A stretch of 64,000 bases of DNA from Clostridia bacterium (GTDB lineage: Bacteria; Bacillota_A; Clostridia; Christensenellales; Aristaeellaceae): the NCBI GenBank assembly GCA_017530275.1, contig JAFXMP010000097.1:16022-80021 (forward strand). Direction: 5' to 3'. A program made the translations under genes and the position numbers. This document shows positions 8,313-16,317 of this stretch, piece after piece. Position 1 is the stretch's first letter. Every line of letters begins with the position of its first letter. Below the pieces are notes generated by a model. That model was not told where the DNA came from, made no database searches, and worked only from the letters and a program-made list of their open reading frames with translations.

Positions 8313-9848
8313 ATGAAAAAATGGCTGGCTCTGTTCCTCACGCTCCTGATGGTGGTGCCCTGCGTATCCGCCCTTGCGGAATACGATACGCACATCTCTT
8401 TCACCATCAATTCCACCCACTCCAATTCCTCCATGGACTACAACAGCGACGGCATGTACAAGTACATCTCTGAAATGTTCAATTTCGACTATGAGGTGTA
8501 TCCGGTTTCCAAGGACAGCCAGAGCGAAAAGATCCGCACCTGGATCAACGGCGGCACCATGCCGGACATCGTATCCTGGCGCAATTTCGACTATCAGGAA
8601 TACGCCACCTACGCCGAGCAGGGCCTGCTGGGCGCGCTGCCGGAAGGCTGGGAAGAAAAATATCCCGACCTGTACCAGATGGTGAAGGTCAGCGGCCTGT
8701 ATGACAAGCTGCATATCGACGGCGTAATGTACGCCATCCCCCACGCCACCTTCGCCCGGTTCAGCGGCATGCAGACCGTGGTGAGCAACCAGACGCTGTA
8801 TTACCGCAAGGACTGGGTGGAAAAGCTGGGCATGGAGCCCTTCGGCGATACCGTCACCCTGTCCCAGATCGAAGCGCTGTGCAAGGGCGCGGTGGAAAAC
8901 GACCTGGCCGGCAACGGCGCGACCATCGGCTTCAGCACCGACCCGGATTACTATTCCAACTTCCTGATGCAGTTTGCCGAAGTGGACTACGACGCTTTCA
9001 TGAAAGCGGACGGCACATACAAGCTGGCGGCCTCCGATCCCAAGGTGATCGACTGGATCAGCTTTGGCAAGGATTGGTATGAGAAGGGCATCGTGGACCC
9101 GGACTTCTACCTCAACGCCATTTCCGACACCACCAATAAGTTCACCTCCGGCATCGCCGCCTGCATGATGCATAACGGCGCCATTTCCTCCTATCATGGC
9201 TACAAGGTCACCTTCAACACCAGCACCGGCCTCAATTCCGATGAATGCATCGGCGTAGCCGCCATGGCGACGGACGACGGCGTGGCGCACACCAACGAAG
9301 CGGCCAACTACTGGAGCGCCACCTTCTTTAGCCCCGATATTTCCGAGGAAAAATTGGACCGGCTCCTGACCATCATGAACTGGACCTGCACCCAGGACGG
9401 CCAGCTGACCGTCGTGGTGGGCGTTCCCGGCGAAACCTGGGAATACGATGAAGAGGGCAACGTGAAGATGCTGACCGAAAAGGACGCCAACGGCAACTAT
9501 CCCTCCACCCCCGACCTGTACAACAGCTACAACATTTTCCGCTCTCTGGGCATCCTGCCGGACGACTATTCCTTCGTTAATCCCTCCAATGAAAAGCTGG
9601 TGGTGGATCAGATCAAAGCGGTTTACGCCGCCAAGGAACGGGGCTTCATCATCCCGTTGGATTACGACTACGAGTTCTTCGCCAGCGACGCTAAATCCCA
9701 GTTCTCCCTGGACTTCCAGGATGAGATCACCCGCATCATCATGCTCAAGGACGCCGACGTGGCCGCCGAATGGAACAATTTCCTGACCCAGAACCAGGCG
9801 ATCTGGGAGCCCGTCATCACCGACCTGAACAACGAATTCTTCAAGTAA
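8313..9848 (+). CDS. Extracellular solute-binding protein, LplA/YtcQ-like (set 2)
   Basis: Secreted binding protein of 511 residues, probably serving the permeases at 5812-7653. The signal peptide (MKKWLALFLTLLMVVPCVSALA, cut before EYDTH) is followed by a family-typical region with NGGTMPDIVSWRNF and LYYRKDWVEKLGMEPFGDTVTLSQIEAL. The lone Cys (VVPCVSALA) is not in a lipobox. AAAGGGG lies 10 bases before ATG 8313. It is only distantly similar to the binding protein at 4174, so the two sets may import different sugars. A terminator follows. Confidence 0.88.
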   Translation: MKKWLALFLTLLMVVPCVSALAEYDTHISFTINSTHSNSSMDYNSDGMYKYISEMFNFDYEVYPVSKDSQSEKIRTWINGGTMPDIVSWRNFDYQEYATYAEQGLLGALPEGWEEKYPDLYQMVKVSGLYDKLHIDGVMYAIPHATFARFSGMQTVVSNQTLYYRKDWVEKLGMEPFGDTVTLSQIEALCKGAVENDLAGNGATIGFSTDPDYYSNFLMQFAEVDYDAFMKADGTYKLAASDPKVIDWISFGKDWYEKGIVDPDFYLNAISDTTNKFTSGIAACMMHNGAISSYHGYKVTFNTSTGLNSDECIGVAAMATDDGVAHTNEAANYWSATFFSPDISEEKLDRLLTIMNWTCTQDGQLTVVVGVPGETWEYDEEGNVKMLTEKDANGNYPSTPDLYNSYNIFRSLGILPDDYSFVNPSNEKLVVDQIKAVYAAKERGFIIPLDYDYEFFASDAKSQFSLDFQDEITRIIMLKDADVAAEWNNFLTQNQAIWEPVITDLNNEFFK

Positions 9849-9866
9849 TTCCCGTTTATTTCTCAG

Positions 9867-9898
9867 GCTGCCGGAAGCACTCGCTCCGGCAGCTTCTT
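9867..9898 (+). terminator. Rho-independent terminator after binding protein 2
   Basis: GCTGCCGGA at 9867-9875 pairs with TCCGGCAGC at 9885-9893, followed by TTCTTC, 18 bases after the stop codon. Confidence 0.75.
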
Positions 9899-9932
9899 CA
9901 TGGGATGAAGCTGCTAAACAATGGCTTTACCA

Positions 9933-10055
9933 GAGAGCGTGGAGAGTAAAGAGTTGAGAGTTGAGATATAGATCGTTCCGTTCCAATGGATTTACTAACA
10001 GAGCAAAAGCGAAAACTATATAAATCTCAACTCTCCGCTCTCAACTCTCAACTCT
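9933..10055. repeat. Palindromic CTCAACTCT element, copy 1
   Basis: Left arm with GAGTTGAGAGTTGAGA ending near 9966, right arm from ACTATATAAATCTCAACTC to 10055; the arms are imperfect inverted repeats of about 40 bases around a unique centre. Three more copies lie at 37361-37474, 49193-49300 and 50143-50248. The conserved inner border of the right arm is TATATAAATCTC. Confidence 0.85.
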
Positions 10056-10161
10056 GTTTTCTTTATTATCACCTTGACGCCTCAATCAATAGTCCAAGAG
10101 AGCCGCACATGCACACAAATCAGACCAGCGCCTGCGGCTGGTCCCCCGGCAGGGATCACAT

Positions 10162-10310
10162 TCAAAAATATGCATCCATGATCTCCGGAGAATCAGGATT
10201 CCCGATTTCCTGGTCATTTGAAAGAAGTTCTACCTTCGATTGATCCGTATCGTCATAAAAATATGCGTTTTTTGCCTGATCCCATCCCAGCAGCGCATAT
10301 AAAAAGGATG
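10162..10310 (-). pseudogene. C-terminal coding remnant of an unrecognised protein
   Basis: The minus strand reads about 48 residues ending in a stop at 10162 (core GWDQAKNAYFYDDTDQSK, then a C-terminus PDSPEIMDAYF). There is no start; an in-frame stop lies just upstream near 10320. The composition looks like genuine protein sequence rather than a random frame. The family is not recognised. It lies in a run of broken genes behind the NHLM exporter. Confidence 0.4.
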
Positions 10311-10350
10311 AACCGCGGACAGATGATCAGCGCATCCGCGCATCAGCGGT

Positions 10351-10548
10351 TCATCGTATGAGCAGCTCACGGCTATACAGATGGAAGTGCCTGCTCAGCG
10401 CCTGTCCGTTGTAGACCCACATCAGCGCGGAATCATCCCCGACGCCGTGAAAGAGGACGAGGGATGGGGCTTCTTCTTTTCCATATTCATGATGTGGTGG
10501 TTCACTGTAGCGTCCAAGGTCAGCTCATTTATGGTTTTCTTCTCCCAT
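10351..10548 (-). pseudogene. Alpha/beta-hydrolase N-terminal remnant, frameshifted
   Basis: The minus strand carries LVLFHGVGDDSALMWVYNGQ, which looks like the beta3 strand, oxyanion loop and following helix of alpha/beta-hydrolases, ending at a stop at 10351 well before any catalytic Ser. An upstream stretch in another frame (TINELTLDATVNHHIMNMEKKK) probably joins it after a frameshift near 10467. The rest of the hydrolase is gone. Confidence 0.5.
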
Positions 10549-10554
10549 CCTGCG

Positions 10555-10704
10555 TTATAGGCTCAGTATCGAAAAAAACAGTTGTGCAATTCCACTCATC
10601 GCGGTGTTCAGCTCGTTTTCCATCTGCGGGGAAGTAGAGGTATCCAGCCGGCCCTCCAGGGCGATGGTCAGATTGTCGCCTTCTTGCTTCTTGACGATAT
10701 TCAT
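10555..10704 (-). pseudogene. STAS-domain protein, N-terminal half only
   Basis: ATG at 10704 opens a 49-codon frame, MNIVKKQEGDNLTIALEGRL then DTSTSPQMENELNTAMSG, which matches the first strands and helix of anti-sigma-factor-antagonist (STAS) domains. After about 38 residues the match stops and the frame ends at 10555, so the phospho-Ser half is missing. The start overlaps the stop of the preceding STAS fragment. Confidence 0.55.
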
Positions 10705-10890
10705 AGCATCTTCTTCTTTTCCGTAATAATGATAAACTTCATGCCGGAACTGGAAATGTATTCAAGCAGGAAAGAATCCAGCGCCATTTCCCGGGTTCCA
10801 GGCAGCGCCTGGTTCAGCTCATCTGCAAACTGCGATGCGGAATTTGCATCATTACGGCCGGCGGTACGAATATTTTCTGTGTGTGATCCA
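10701..10890 (-). pseudogene. STAS-domain protein, start-less fragment
   Basis: Immediately after the exporter gene the minus strand reads, without a start codon, a stretch containing QFADELNQALPGTREMALDS then EYISSSGMKFIIITEKKKML and a stop at 10701. The YISSSGMK part corresponds to the YISSAGLR motif of STAS domains, where the Ser is the usual phosphorylation site. With the next fragment it looks like what is left of one or two tandem STAS genes. Confidence 0.5.
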
Positions 10891-10893
10891 GTC

Positions 10894-13092
10894 TCACTCA
10901 GTTTTAGGCGTTTCAGTATCCAGCCGCTGTCGCTCCACCAGTTCGGCGAAAATGCCGTTGCGGGCGATCAGTTCTTCATAAGTGCCATCCTCGGCGATTC
11001 TACCGCCGTCGATCACCAGGATGCGGTCGCAGTGACGAATAGTTGACAGGCGATGGGCGATGACGATGCGGGTGCACTTCATCTTGTCCAAGGCCTCGGA
11101 TACTTTCTTCTGGGTAATGTTGTCCAGCGCGGAGGTGGCTTCATCAAAGATCAGGATTCTGGGCTTTGGTGCGATGGCGCGGGCGATCATCAAGCGCTGG
11201 CGCTGACCGCCGGACATCGTGCCTCCGCCATCCTGCAAAAGCGTGTTCATGCCCATAGGCATATCCCGGATATCGTCGGCGATCCCCGCAATTTCCGCCG
11301 CATCCCAGGCGTCCTGTAGCTTTAATGTGGGTGCGGAAATCACGATATTATCAAATATGCTGCCAGAGAACAAGCGGCCATCCTGCATCACAACACCGAT
11401 CTGACGCCGGAGAGAACGCATATCCATCTGCTGCAGGTCCTTTTTATCGTAGTTGATCACGCCGCGGGAAGGCTTCTCAAACCCCAGCAGCAGCCTCACC
11501 AGCGTGGATTTTCCGCAGCCGCTCTTCCCAACGATGGCCACATACTGCCGGGAAGGAATGGTAAGGCTGAAATCGTCGAACAGCGGCTTGCTTTCGGGAT
11601 CGTAGCCGAAAGTCACATGGGATATTTCGATATTGCCGGAAAGGCGGGTGACGCTTTCCTTGGCGGACGAAGATTCCGGCCTGGAAGCGAGAAGGGGCTT
11701 GATCAGGTTGATGACGGGCTTAATGGAAGCGGCGGAAAGCGCTACCGACGTCAGGGCCGAAAACGCGGAAGAAATGTAAGCGTACGCCGTGTTAAAAGCA
11801 TAGTAATCCGCAACGCTCACCTTGCTCTTTACCGCAATGAAATACATGATGGCGGTGCCGACCAGGGTAATGGCGGTGGCGATCACCTCAGACAGGACGA
11901 TGATTGCGGGGGGATTGAAGGTGAGCTCGGCGCTTTTGGAGTATGCCTGGGACCATTTGGCGAACGCGCGGTTTTCCGATCCGCTCAGACGGATTTTCTG
12001 GATCCCATTGATCAGGGAATACACCAGGCCGCGTTCCTTGGCAGTGAGCTTCATTTTTTCAGCATCAATGCGCATCTGCACCATGGCGGACAGCAGGCTG
12101 ACCCCCAGCGTCAGCAGCGTGATAATCAGGCTGGGCCAAACCAGGCTGGGGGCAAATGCGAAGATCTGCGTCAGATATACCAGGGAAAAAACGCCTGTGA
12201 TCGCGGTGGAAAACAGCGAGTCCACGATGGTGGAACACAGGCTATCCATATAGCTGATATACTGGTTCAGTTCGCCTGCCGAATAATCCTTGAAAAAGGT
12301 CGCCGGCATGGACAGGATGCGCATCATGGTAGCCGCGCTGACATTCATATTCAGTTTTTCCCGGATCCTGGAAAGAAGCATCGTGCGGATGATCATCAAA
12401 AGGAACCTGCCGATAGTGGCGAACAGCAGGAAGGACATAACGGCATACAGCAGCTGCATGCTGCCGCTTTGCACCACCGTGCCCATCAGGATCTGATTCA
12501 GCTTGGGCATCAGCATGCCCACCAGCGTGATGGCCAAGGCAGCCACACCGAAGCTGACCAGGTCGCGCATGGTCAGGCAGCTCATCATGTAGCGGAGCAG
12601 ATCCTTGAGCTTCAGTTCCCGCATAGGCAAAGGACGATAGAAGCAAAGCGCTTCATTACTGATTTTCTTTTCCTCTTTGGCGTTGATTCGTATCCGGGCG
12701 CCCGTTCGGGGATCCACATATTCATAGCCGCCCATTTCGGAGGGCAGGATCGTAATGACCGTTCCTTCTTCCCGAAGGGAGGTGATCATCGGGCCCATGG
12801 CGTCGGCATGCCATCCCTTGTTCAAAATGACTTCCCGGTACAGGATGCCGGTGGGCGAAAGCAGGTAATCCAGCTGGTCCTGGAGCCCCCGAATATTGGC
12901 GGGAACCTCCCGTTCCTTCAGGCCGAAATACTTCAAAAGCCCGGAAAGGGCGTCGCTTACGTCCTCCTGGTCCTGCAAGCTGCTGCGGAGCTTCCGGCCG
13001 GTAATGGAACGGGCAATTCCTTCGAAAGAGTCGCTCAGCAATTCGCGCTCATGTTTTTTTCGGAATTCTATTTGCTCGTCAAACCATCCCAT
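10894..13092 (-). CDS. NHLM-type bacteriocin exporter, ABC transporter 2 (permease/ATP-binding)
   Basis: 732 residues. The N-terminal 150 residues are the poorly conserved extra region typical of the second NHLM/NHPM transporter, followed by an ABC type-1 membrane domain (about 160-430) and a nucleotide-binding domain with Walker A GKSGCGKST (about 520), signature MSGGQRQR (about 626) and Walker B IFDEATSALD. In known NHLM systems this subunit works with a C39-peptidase ABC transporter and an HlyD-like protein to export double-glycine-leader peptides. Both partner genes lie directly upstream in the same direction (34-base gap to the C39 transporter). No precursor gene is adjacent; the downstream side holds only gene remnants. 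Confidence 0.88.
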   Translation of the reverse strand: MGWFDEQIEFRKKHERELLSDSFEGIARSITGRKLRSSLQDQEDVSDALSGLLKYFGLKEREVPANIRGLQDQLDYLLSPTGILYREVILNKGWHADAMGPMITSLREEGTVITILPSEMGGYEYVDPRTGARIRINAKEEKKISNEALCFYRPLPMRELKLKDLLRYMMSCLTMRDLVSFGVAALAITLVGMLMPKLNQILMGTVVQSGSMQLLYAVMSFLLFATIGRFLLMIIRTMLLSRIREKLNMNVSAATMMRILSMPATFFKDYSAGELNQYISYMDSLCSTIVDSLFSTAITGVFSLVYLTQIFAFAPSLVWPSLIITLLTLGVSLLSAMVQMRIDAEKMKLTAKERGLVYSLINGIQKIRLSGSENRAFAKWSQAYSKSAELTFNPPAIIVLSEVIATAITLVGTAIMYFIAVKSKVSVADYYAFNTAYAYISSAFSALTSVALSAASIKPVINLIKPLLASRPESSSAKESVTRLSGNIEISHVTFGYDPESKPLFDDFSLTIPSRQYVAIVGKSGCGKSTLVRLLLGFEKPSRGVINYDKKDLQQMDMRSLRRQIGVVMQDGRLFSGSIFDNIVISAPTLKLQDAWDAAEIAGIADDIRDMPMGMNTLLQDGGGTMSGGQRQRLMIARAIAPKPRILIFDEATSALDNITQKKVSEALDKMKCTRIVIAHRLSTIRHCDRILVIDGGRIAEDGTYEELIARNGIFAELVERQRLDTETPKTE

Positions 13093-13126
13093 CGTTTTTC
13101 CCTCTTCTCTTTAAGCGTTTGAATCG

Positions 13127-15301
13127 TTATTCACTGGTCACCAATTCCGCGTATGCGCCGCCTTTGGCATACAATTCTTCATGGGTGCCGCGTTCGATGA
13201 TCTTGCCCTTGTCCATTACGATGATTTCATCGCAGTTGCGGATGGTGGACAGGCGATGGGCGATGATGATGCAGGTAATGCCCCGGTCGTTGATAGAACG
13301 GATCACCTCATGCTCCGTTCTGGCGTCCAGGGCGGAGGTAGCTTCGTCCATGATGCAGATGGTGGGATCCTGGGACAAAGCGCGGGCGATCTCCAGACGC
13401 TGTCGCTGGCCGCCGGACAAATCGCGTCCACCGTCCAGGAGCTTATGGGAAAAGCCGCCGTCACGGGTGACGATGTCGTCATAGATACCGGCGTCACGCG
13501 CCGCCAGCGTCACCTCGAAATCTTCAATGGAATCGTCCCACATTTTGATGTTCTGGGAGATCGTGTCCTCAAACAGCGTAATGTCCTGGTCGATCACGCT
13601 GACTGAACCCGTAAACACATTGCGGTCTATTTCCTCCAGCGGGATGCCGTCAAAGGTGATTGTGCCGCTCCAGGGATGATTGAGCCCAGAAATCAGTTTG
13701 GCCAAGGTGGATTTTCCACACCCCGTCCGCCCCACAAAAGCAATTTTCTGGCCCGGTTTCACCGTCATGGAAAAATCAGTAATCAGCGGTTTATCCAGCC
13801 GGGAATACCCGAACGTAACATTTTTCAGTTCGATCGCACCGGAAAGCTTCTGGTATTCCTCTTTTTTCTCCCGCGGGGAGAAAGAGGAATCCTCCCGGTA
13901 ACTCATCACGTCGTCAACGCGTTCCATCTGCGTGATCATTTCCTGCATGGATTGGCCGGCGCTGATCAAGATGGAAGCGGGCTGCATAAAGGAGGCGAGG
14001 AAGCCTTGGAACGCCATGACCATACCGATGGTAAATTTATTTTCTACCACCAGCATCACGCCAAGTCCCAGTACCGCCAGGTTCGCAACGGCTGTGATAA
14101 CCGAAGGAAGAGAACCCAGGAACAGGTTCAGCCGGGTATACTTGACGGACTGCGTATTCACGCTGGCCTGATAGCCGGCCCAACGGCCAAAGAAGCCGTT
14201 TTCAGCGCCGCTGGATTTAATGGTTTCGATCATGCTGATTCCCGACATGGTGGCGGAGGAAAGCTTGGCGGCGTCCCGCTGCTGGACACGGGTAATGTTC
14301 ACCCGCTTGGCCGTAACGATGGAGGATACCCCCAGGTTCAGCAGGATCGCCCCGATGCCGATGAGGGAAAGGATCGCGCTGTAACGGATCATTACGATGA
14401 GATAGAATACCATCATGATCGCCTGAATCGCCAGCGGCGCGAAGGTCTGTACCAAAGTCGATGCAATGGATGCGTTGGTGGCCTGGCGATCCGCGATATC
14501 AGCTGACATGCGCTGGCTGAAAAACTGCATCGGCAGCCGCAGCACTTTCCACAGGTAGGATGCGCTGCCATAAGCGGACATTTTTCCCTGGATCCGCAAG
14601 GAGTAAACGGCGGAAATCCAGCTGACCACCACGCTGATGATGATCATAAGCGAAAACAGGAGCAGGAAAGGCGTGAGCCATTCAGGGTTCTCGCCGGTCA
14701 GCAGACGATCCAGGAACGTGCGGGAGAACACCGGCTGAATGAGGCCGATCAGTGAAGCGATGGTGGTGGTGAGCAACACGAACACCGCGGCAGAACCGGT
14801 TCCCTTCAGCCTTTCTTTGGCATAGGAGAAAACGGACTTGGGCTTACCGGAGGGGACGAACGATTCCCCGGGCTCAAAGCTGATGCAGATGCCCGTAAAT
14901 TCCCGGTCGAACTCTTCCCATTCCACAATCACCCGTCCGCGGGCAGGATCGTTGATCACGGCGCGCTTGCCTTTAAATCCGCAGAGCACCACAAAATGGT
15001 TGAAACCCCAATGGATGATGCAGGGGAAGGGCCCCTCTTCCATCAGCGTTTCGGGCTCGATCCGCCAAGCGCTGGCCTTCATGCCGTAGCTCCGGGCGGC
15101 CAGCATGATGTTTTTGGCATTGGCCCCGTTCATGGATACGCCGCAGTCCACGCGGGCCTGCTCCAGCGGAATCCACTTGCGATAGTAATGCATGATCATG
15201 GTCAGCGACGCGGCGCCGCATTCCAGCGCCTCCATCTGCATGACCACCGGAACGCTCACGGAGCCTTTGGTCACCGGCTTAGGTACTTTTTGTTTGAACA
15301 C
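13127..15301 (-). CDS. NHLM-type exporter, C39 peptidase/ABC transporter 1
   Basis: 724 residues that cut double-glycine leaders and export the product. The N-terminal peptidase C39 domain has catalytic Cys28 in LECGAAS, His near 101 in WGFNHFVVL and Asp near 116 in INDPARG, so it appears active. The membrane domain spans about 160-440. The ATPase domain has Walker A GRTGCGKST (about 525), LSGGQRQR and IMDEATSALD. It sits 12 bases downstream of the HlyD-like gene and 34 bases upstream of the second transporter, forming one operon. A plausible substrate, with EISEDDLDAIVGG before the cut site, is encoded 13 kb away at 28106; that link is inference. Confidence 0.9.
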   Translation of the reverse strand: MFKQKVPKPVTKGSVSVPVVMQMEALECGAASLTMIMHYYRKWIPLEQARVDCGVSMNGANAKNIMLAARSYGMKASAWRIEPETLMEEGPFPCIIHWGFNHFVVLCGFKGKRAVINDPARGRVIVEWEEFDREFTGICISFEPGESFVPSGKPKSVFSYAKERLKGTGSAAVFVLLTTTIASLIGLIQPVFSRTFLDRLLTGENPEWLTPFLLLFSLMIIISVVVSWISAVYSLRIQGKMSAYGSASYLWKVLRLPMQFFSQRMSADIADRQATNASIASTLVQTFAPLAIQAIMMVFYLIVMIRYSAILSLIGIGAILLNLGVSSIVTAKRVNITRVQQRDAAKLSSATMSGISMIETIKSSGAENGFFGRWAGYQASVNTQSVKYTRLNLFLGSLPSVITAVANLAVLGLGVMLVVENKFTIGMVMAFQGFLASFMQPASILISAGQSMQEMITQMERVDDVMSYREDSSFSPREKKEEYQKLSGAIELKNVTFGYSRLDKPLITDFSMTVKPGQKIAFVGRTGCGKSTLAKLISGLNHPWSGTITFDGIPLEEIDRNVFTGSVSVIDQDITLFEDTISQNIKMWDDSIEDFEVTLAARDAGIYDDIVTRDGGFSHKLLDGGRDLSGGQRQRLEIARALSQDPTICIMDEATSALDARTEHEVIRSINDRGITCIIIAHRLSTIRNCDEIIVMDKGKIIERGTHEELYAKGGAYAELVTSE

Positions 15302-15313
15302 AGGCCCACCTCC

Positions 15314-15805
15314 TTACTGCATCAAAAGCGAGATGGGCTTAAGATCCTCTGTGACCACTTCACCGATATAGTATCCTTCCGGAAGATCAATAATCACCGG
15401 CACCTCCACCACCGGATCGCCCATGCTCAGATTCCCGCTCAGCAGCACGCGGGGCGGCGTTTCCTCCGAAACGATGGTCACATTGAGCTCTTCGTTCGTC
15501 TTCAGCGGATAATCGGCGCCTTCCACGTGAATGACACCTCTGGCCAGCACCTTATCGATCACGTTGTAGTTCACATAGCAGATGCTTTTTTCCGGGCCGA
15601 CGGATACGGCGAATTCCGCAGTGGTGCGGATGTGGCCGAAAATTCCCCATAGGATACCGCCTATCAGCAGTATAACGACTGTTGCCATCACCAGCCAGAT
15701 CCCAGGGGATGTGACGCGGAGATAATCGTTCAGTGACTCCGGCGATTCAACAGCCTCCAGGCTCTTCTCACGGAACAGTTTTACTTTCGGGTTCTCTTCA
15801 GACAT
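15314..15805 (-). CDS. HlyD-like NHLM secretion protein (short)
   Basis: 163 residues: a cytoplasmic start with KSLEAVESPESLNDYLRVTS, one membrane segment (about 37-57) and an extracytoplasmic beta-rich tail. The SPE-LNDYLRVTSPG pattern before the helix is characteristic of the membrane-fusion proteins of NHLM bacteriocin systems. It is shorter than a full HlyD adaptor, lacking the long coiled coil, which fits a cell without an outer membrane. GAGAGGAGCG precedes the ATG. It is the first gene of the exporter operon. Confidence 0.78.
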   Translation of the reverse strand: MSEENPKVKLFREKSLEAVESPESLNDYLRVTSPGIWLVMATVVILLIGGILWGIFGHIRTTAEFAVSVGPEKSICYVNYNVIDKVLARGVIHVEGADYPLKTNEELNVTIVSEETPPRVLLSGNLSMGDPVVEVPVIIDLPEGYYIGEVVTEDLKPISLLMQ

Positions 15806-16164
15806 ATCAAAGCGCTCCTCTCATTTGTTACGAAATGCCGCATGTTCATTCTGAATGGCTAAGGGGTAAGAAAAACCGTTTCACTGTCTGCCCAGATCCG
15901 TTTTCCCCGCGGCGCGTGCTTGGAGCATCTTCTTTTCCGATGCATCCAACAATACGAATACCTGCTTGATAGTGGGACGGATTTTGGCCGGTTACGCTCA
16001 TCGCGAACCAACAAAGGGAGCAGCAAATTGTTTTTCCGTGCAAATTGGATTTTCATTTCTATTCTATCATAGTTTTTTTTCGGGCGCTACCCTATTTCAA
16101 GCTTTTGTATATGTTTTTTTGGAAAAAAAGTTGAAAAAAAATTCATTCTTAACCTATAAATGTT
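15806..16164. other. Divergent intergenic region
   Basis: About 510 bases separate the HlyD-like gene (minus) from the BY-kinase gene (plus). Short frames on both strands here show no protein-like features or ribosome binding sites. The region turns AT-rich from about 16040 and ends in the consensus promoter at 16165. No clear promoter for the minus-strand exporter operon was identified. Confidence 0.4.
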
Positions 16165-16193
16165 TTGACATTCCAAACATTTTCACGTATAAT
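16165..16193 (+). promoter_or_regulatory. Consensus sigma-A promoter for the BY-kinase/repeat-protein operon
   Basis: Perfect -35 TTGACA (16165-16170), 17-base spacer, perfect -10 TATAAT (16188-16193). It leaves a leader of about 118 bases before ATG 16318. Such an exact match suggests strong, constitutive expression unless the leader intervenes. Confidence 0.85.
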
Positions 16194-16317
16194 TTATAGG
16201 AAGTTATACGCCTGCCCACGGACCCGGCAAGAAGCAAGCGAACATATCCGGCAGAATCCAATGAGCAGGACAGCTTTTCAAAAGACCAAATGGGGAACAG
16301 GGGGTTGAGCTCCAACC

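Noticed and set aside
9933..10055. CRISPR array from the repeated GAGTTGAGA units
   Set aside because: The units form two inverted arms without equal spacers, and the same structure recurs at three other sites; no cas genes are near.
9986..10243. 85-codon plus-strand ORF across the palindromic element
   Set aside because: It is made largely of the repeat arm; the opposite strand holds gene remnants instead.
10351..10548. Anti-sigma factor kinase (RsbW-like) fragment, suggested by NELTLDATV
   Set aside because: The following residues lead into an alpha/beta-hydrolase pattern rather than the N and G boxes of an ATPase, so the hydrolase reading is preferred.
11617..13122. Plus-strand ORF of 501 codons opposite the NHLM transporter
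   Set aside because: The opposite strand encodes a clear ABC transporter with all motifs; this frame has only shadow-like composition (His, Gln, Gly rich).
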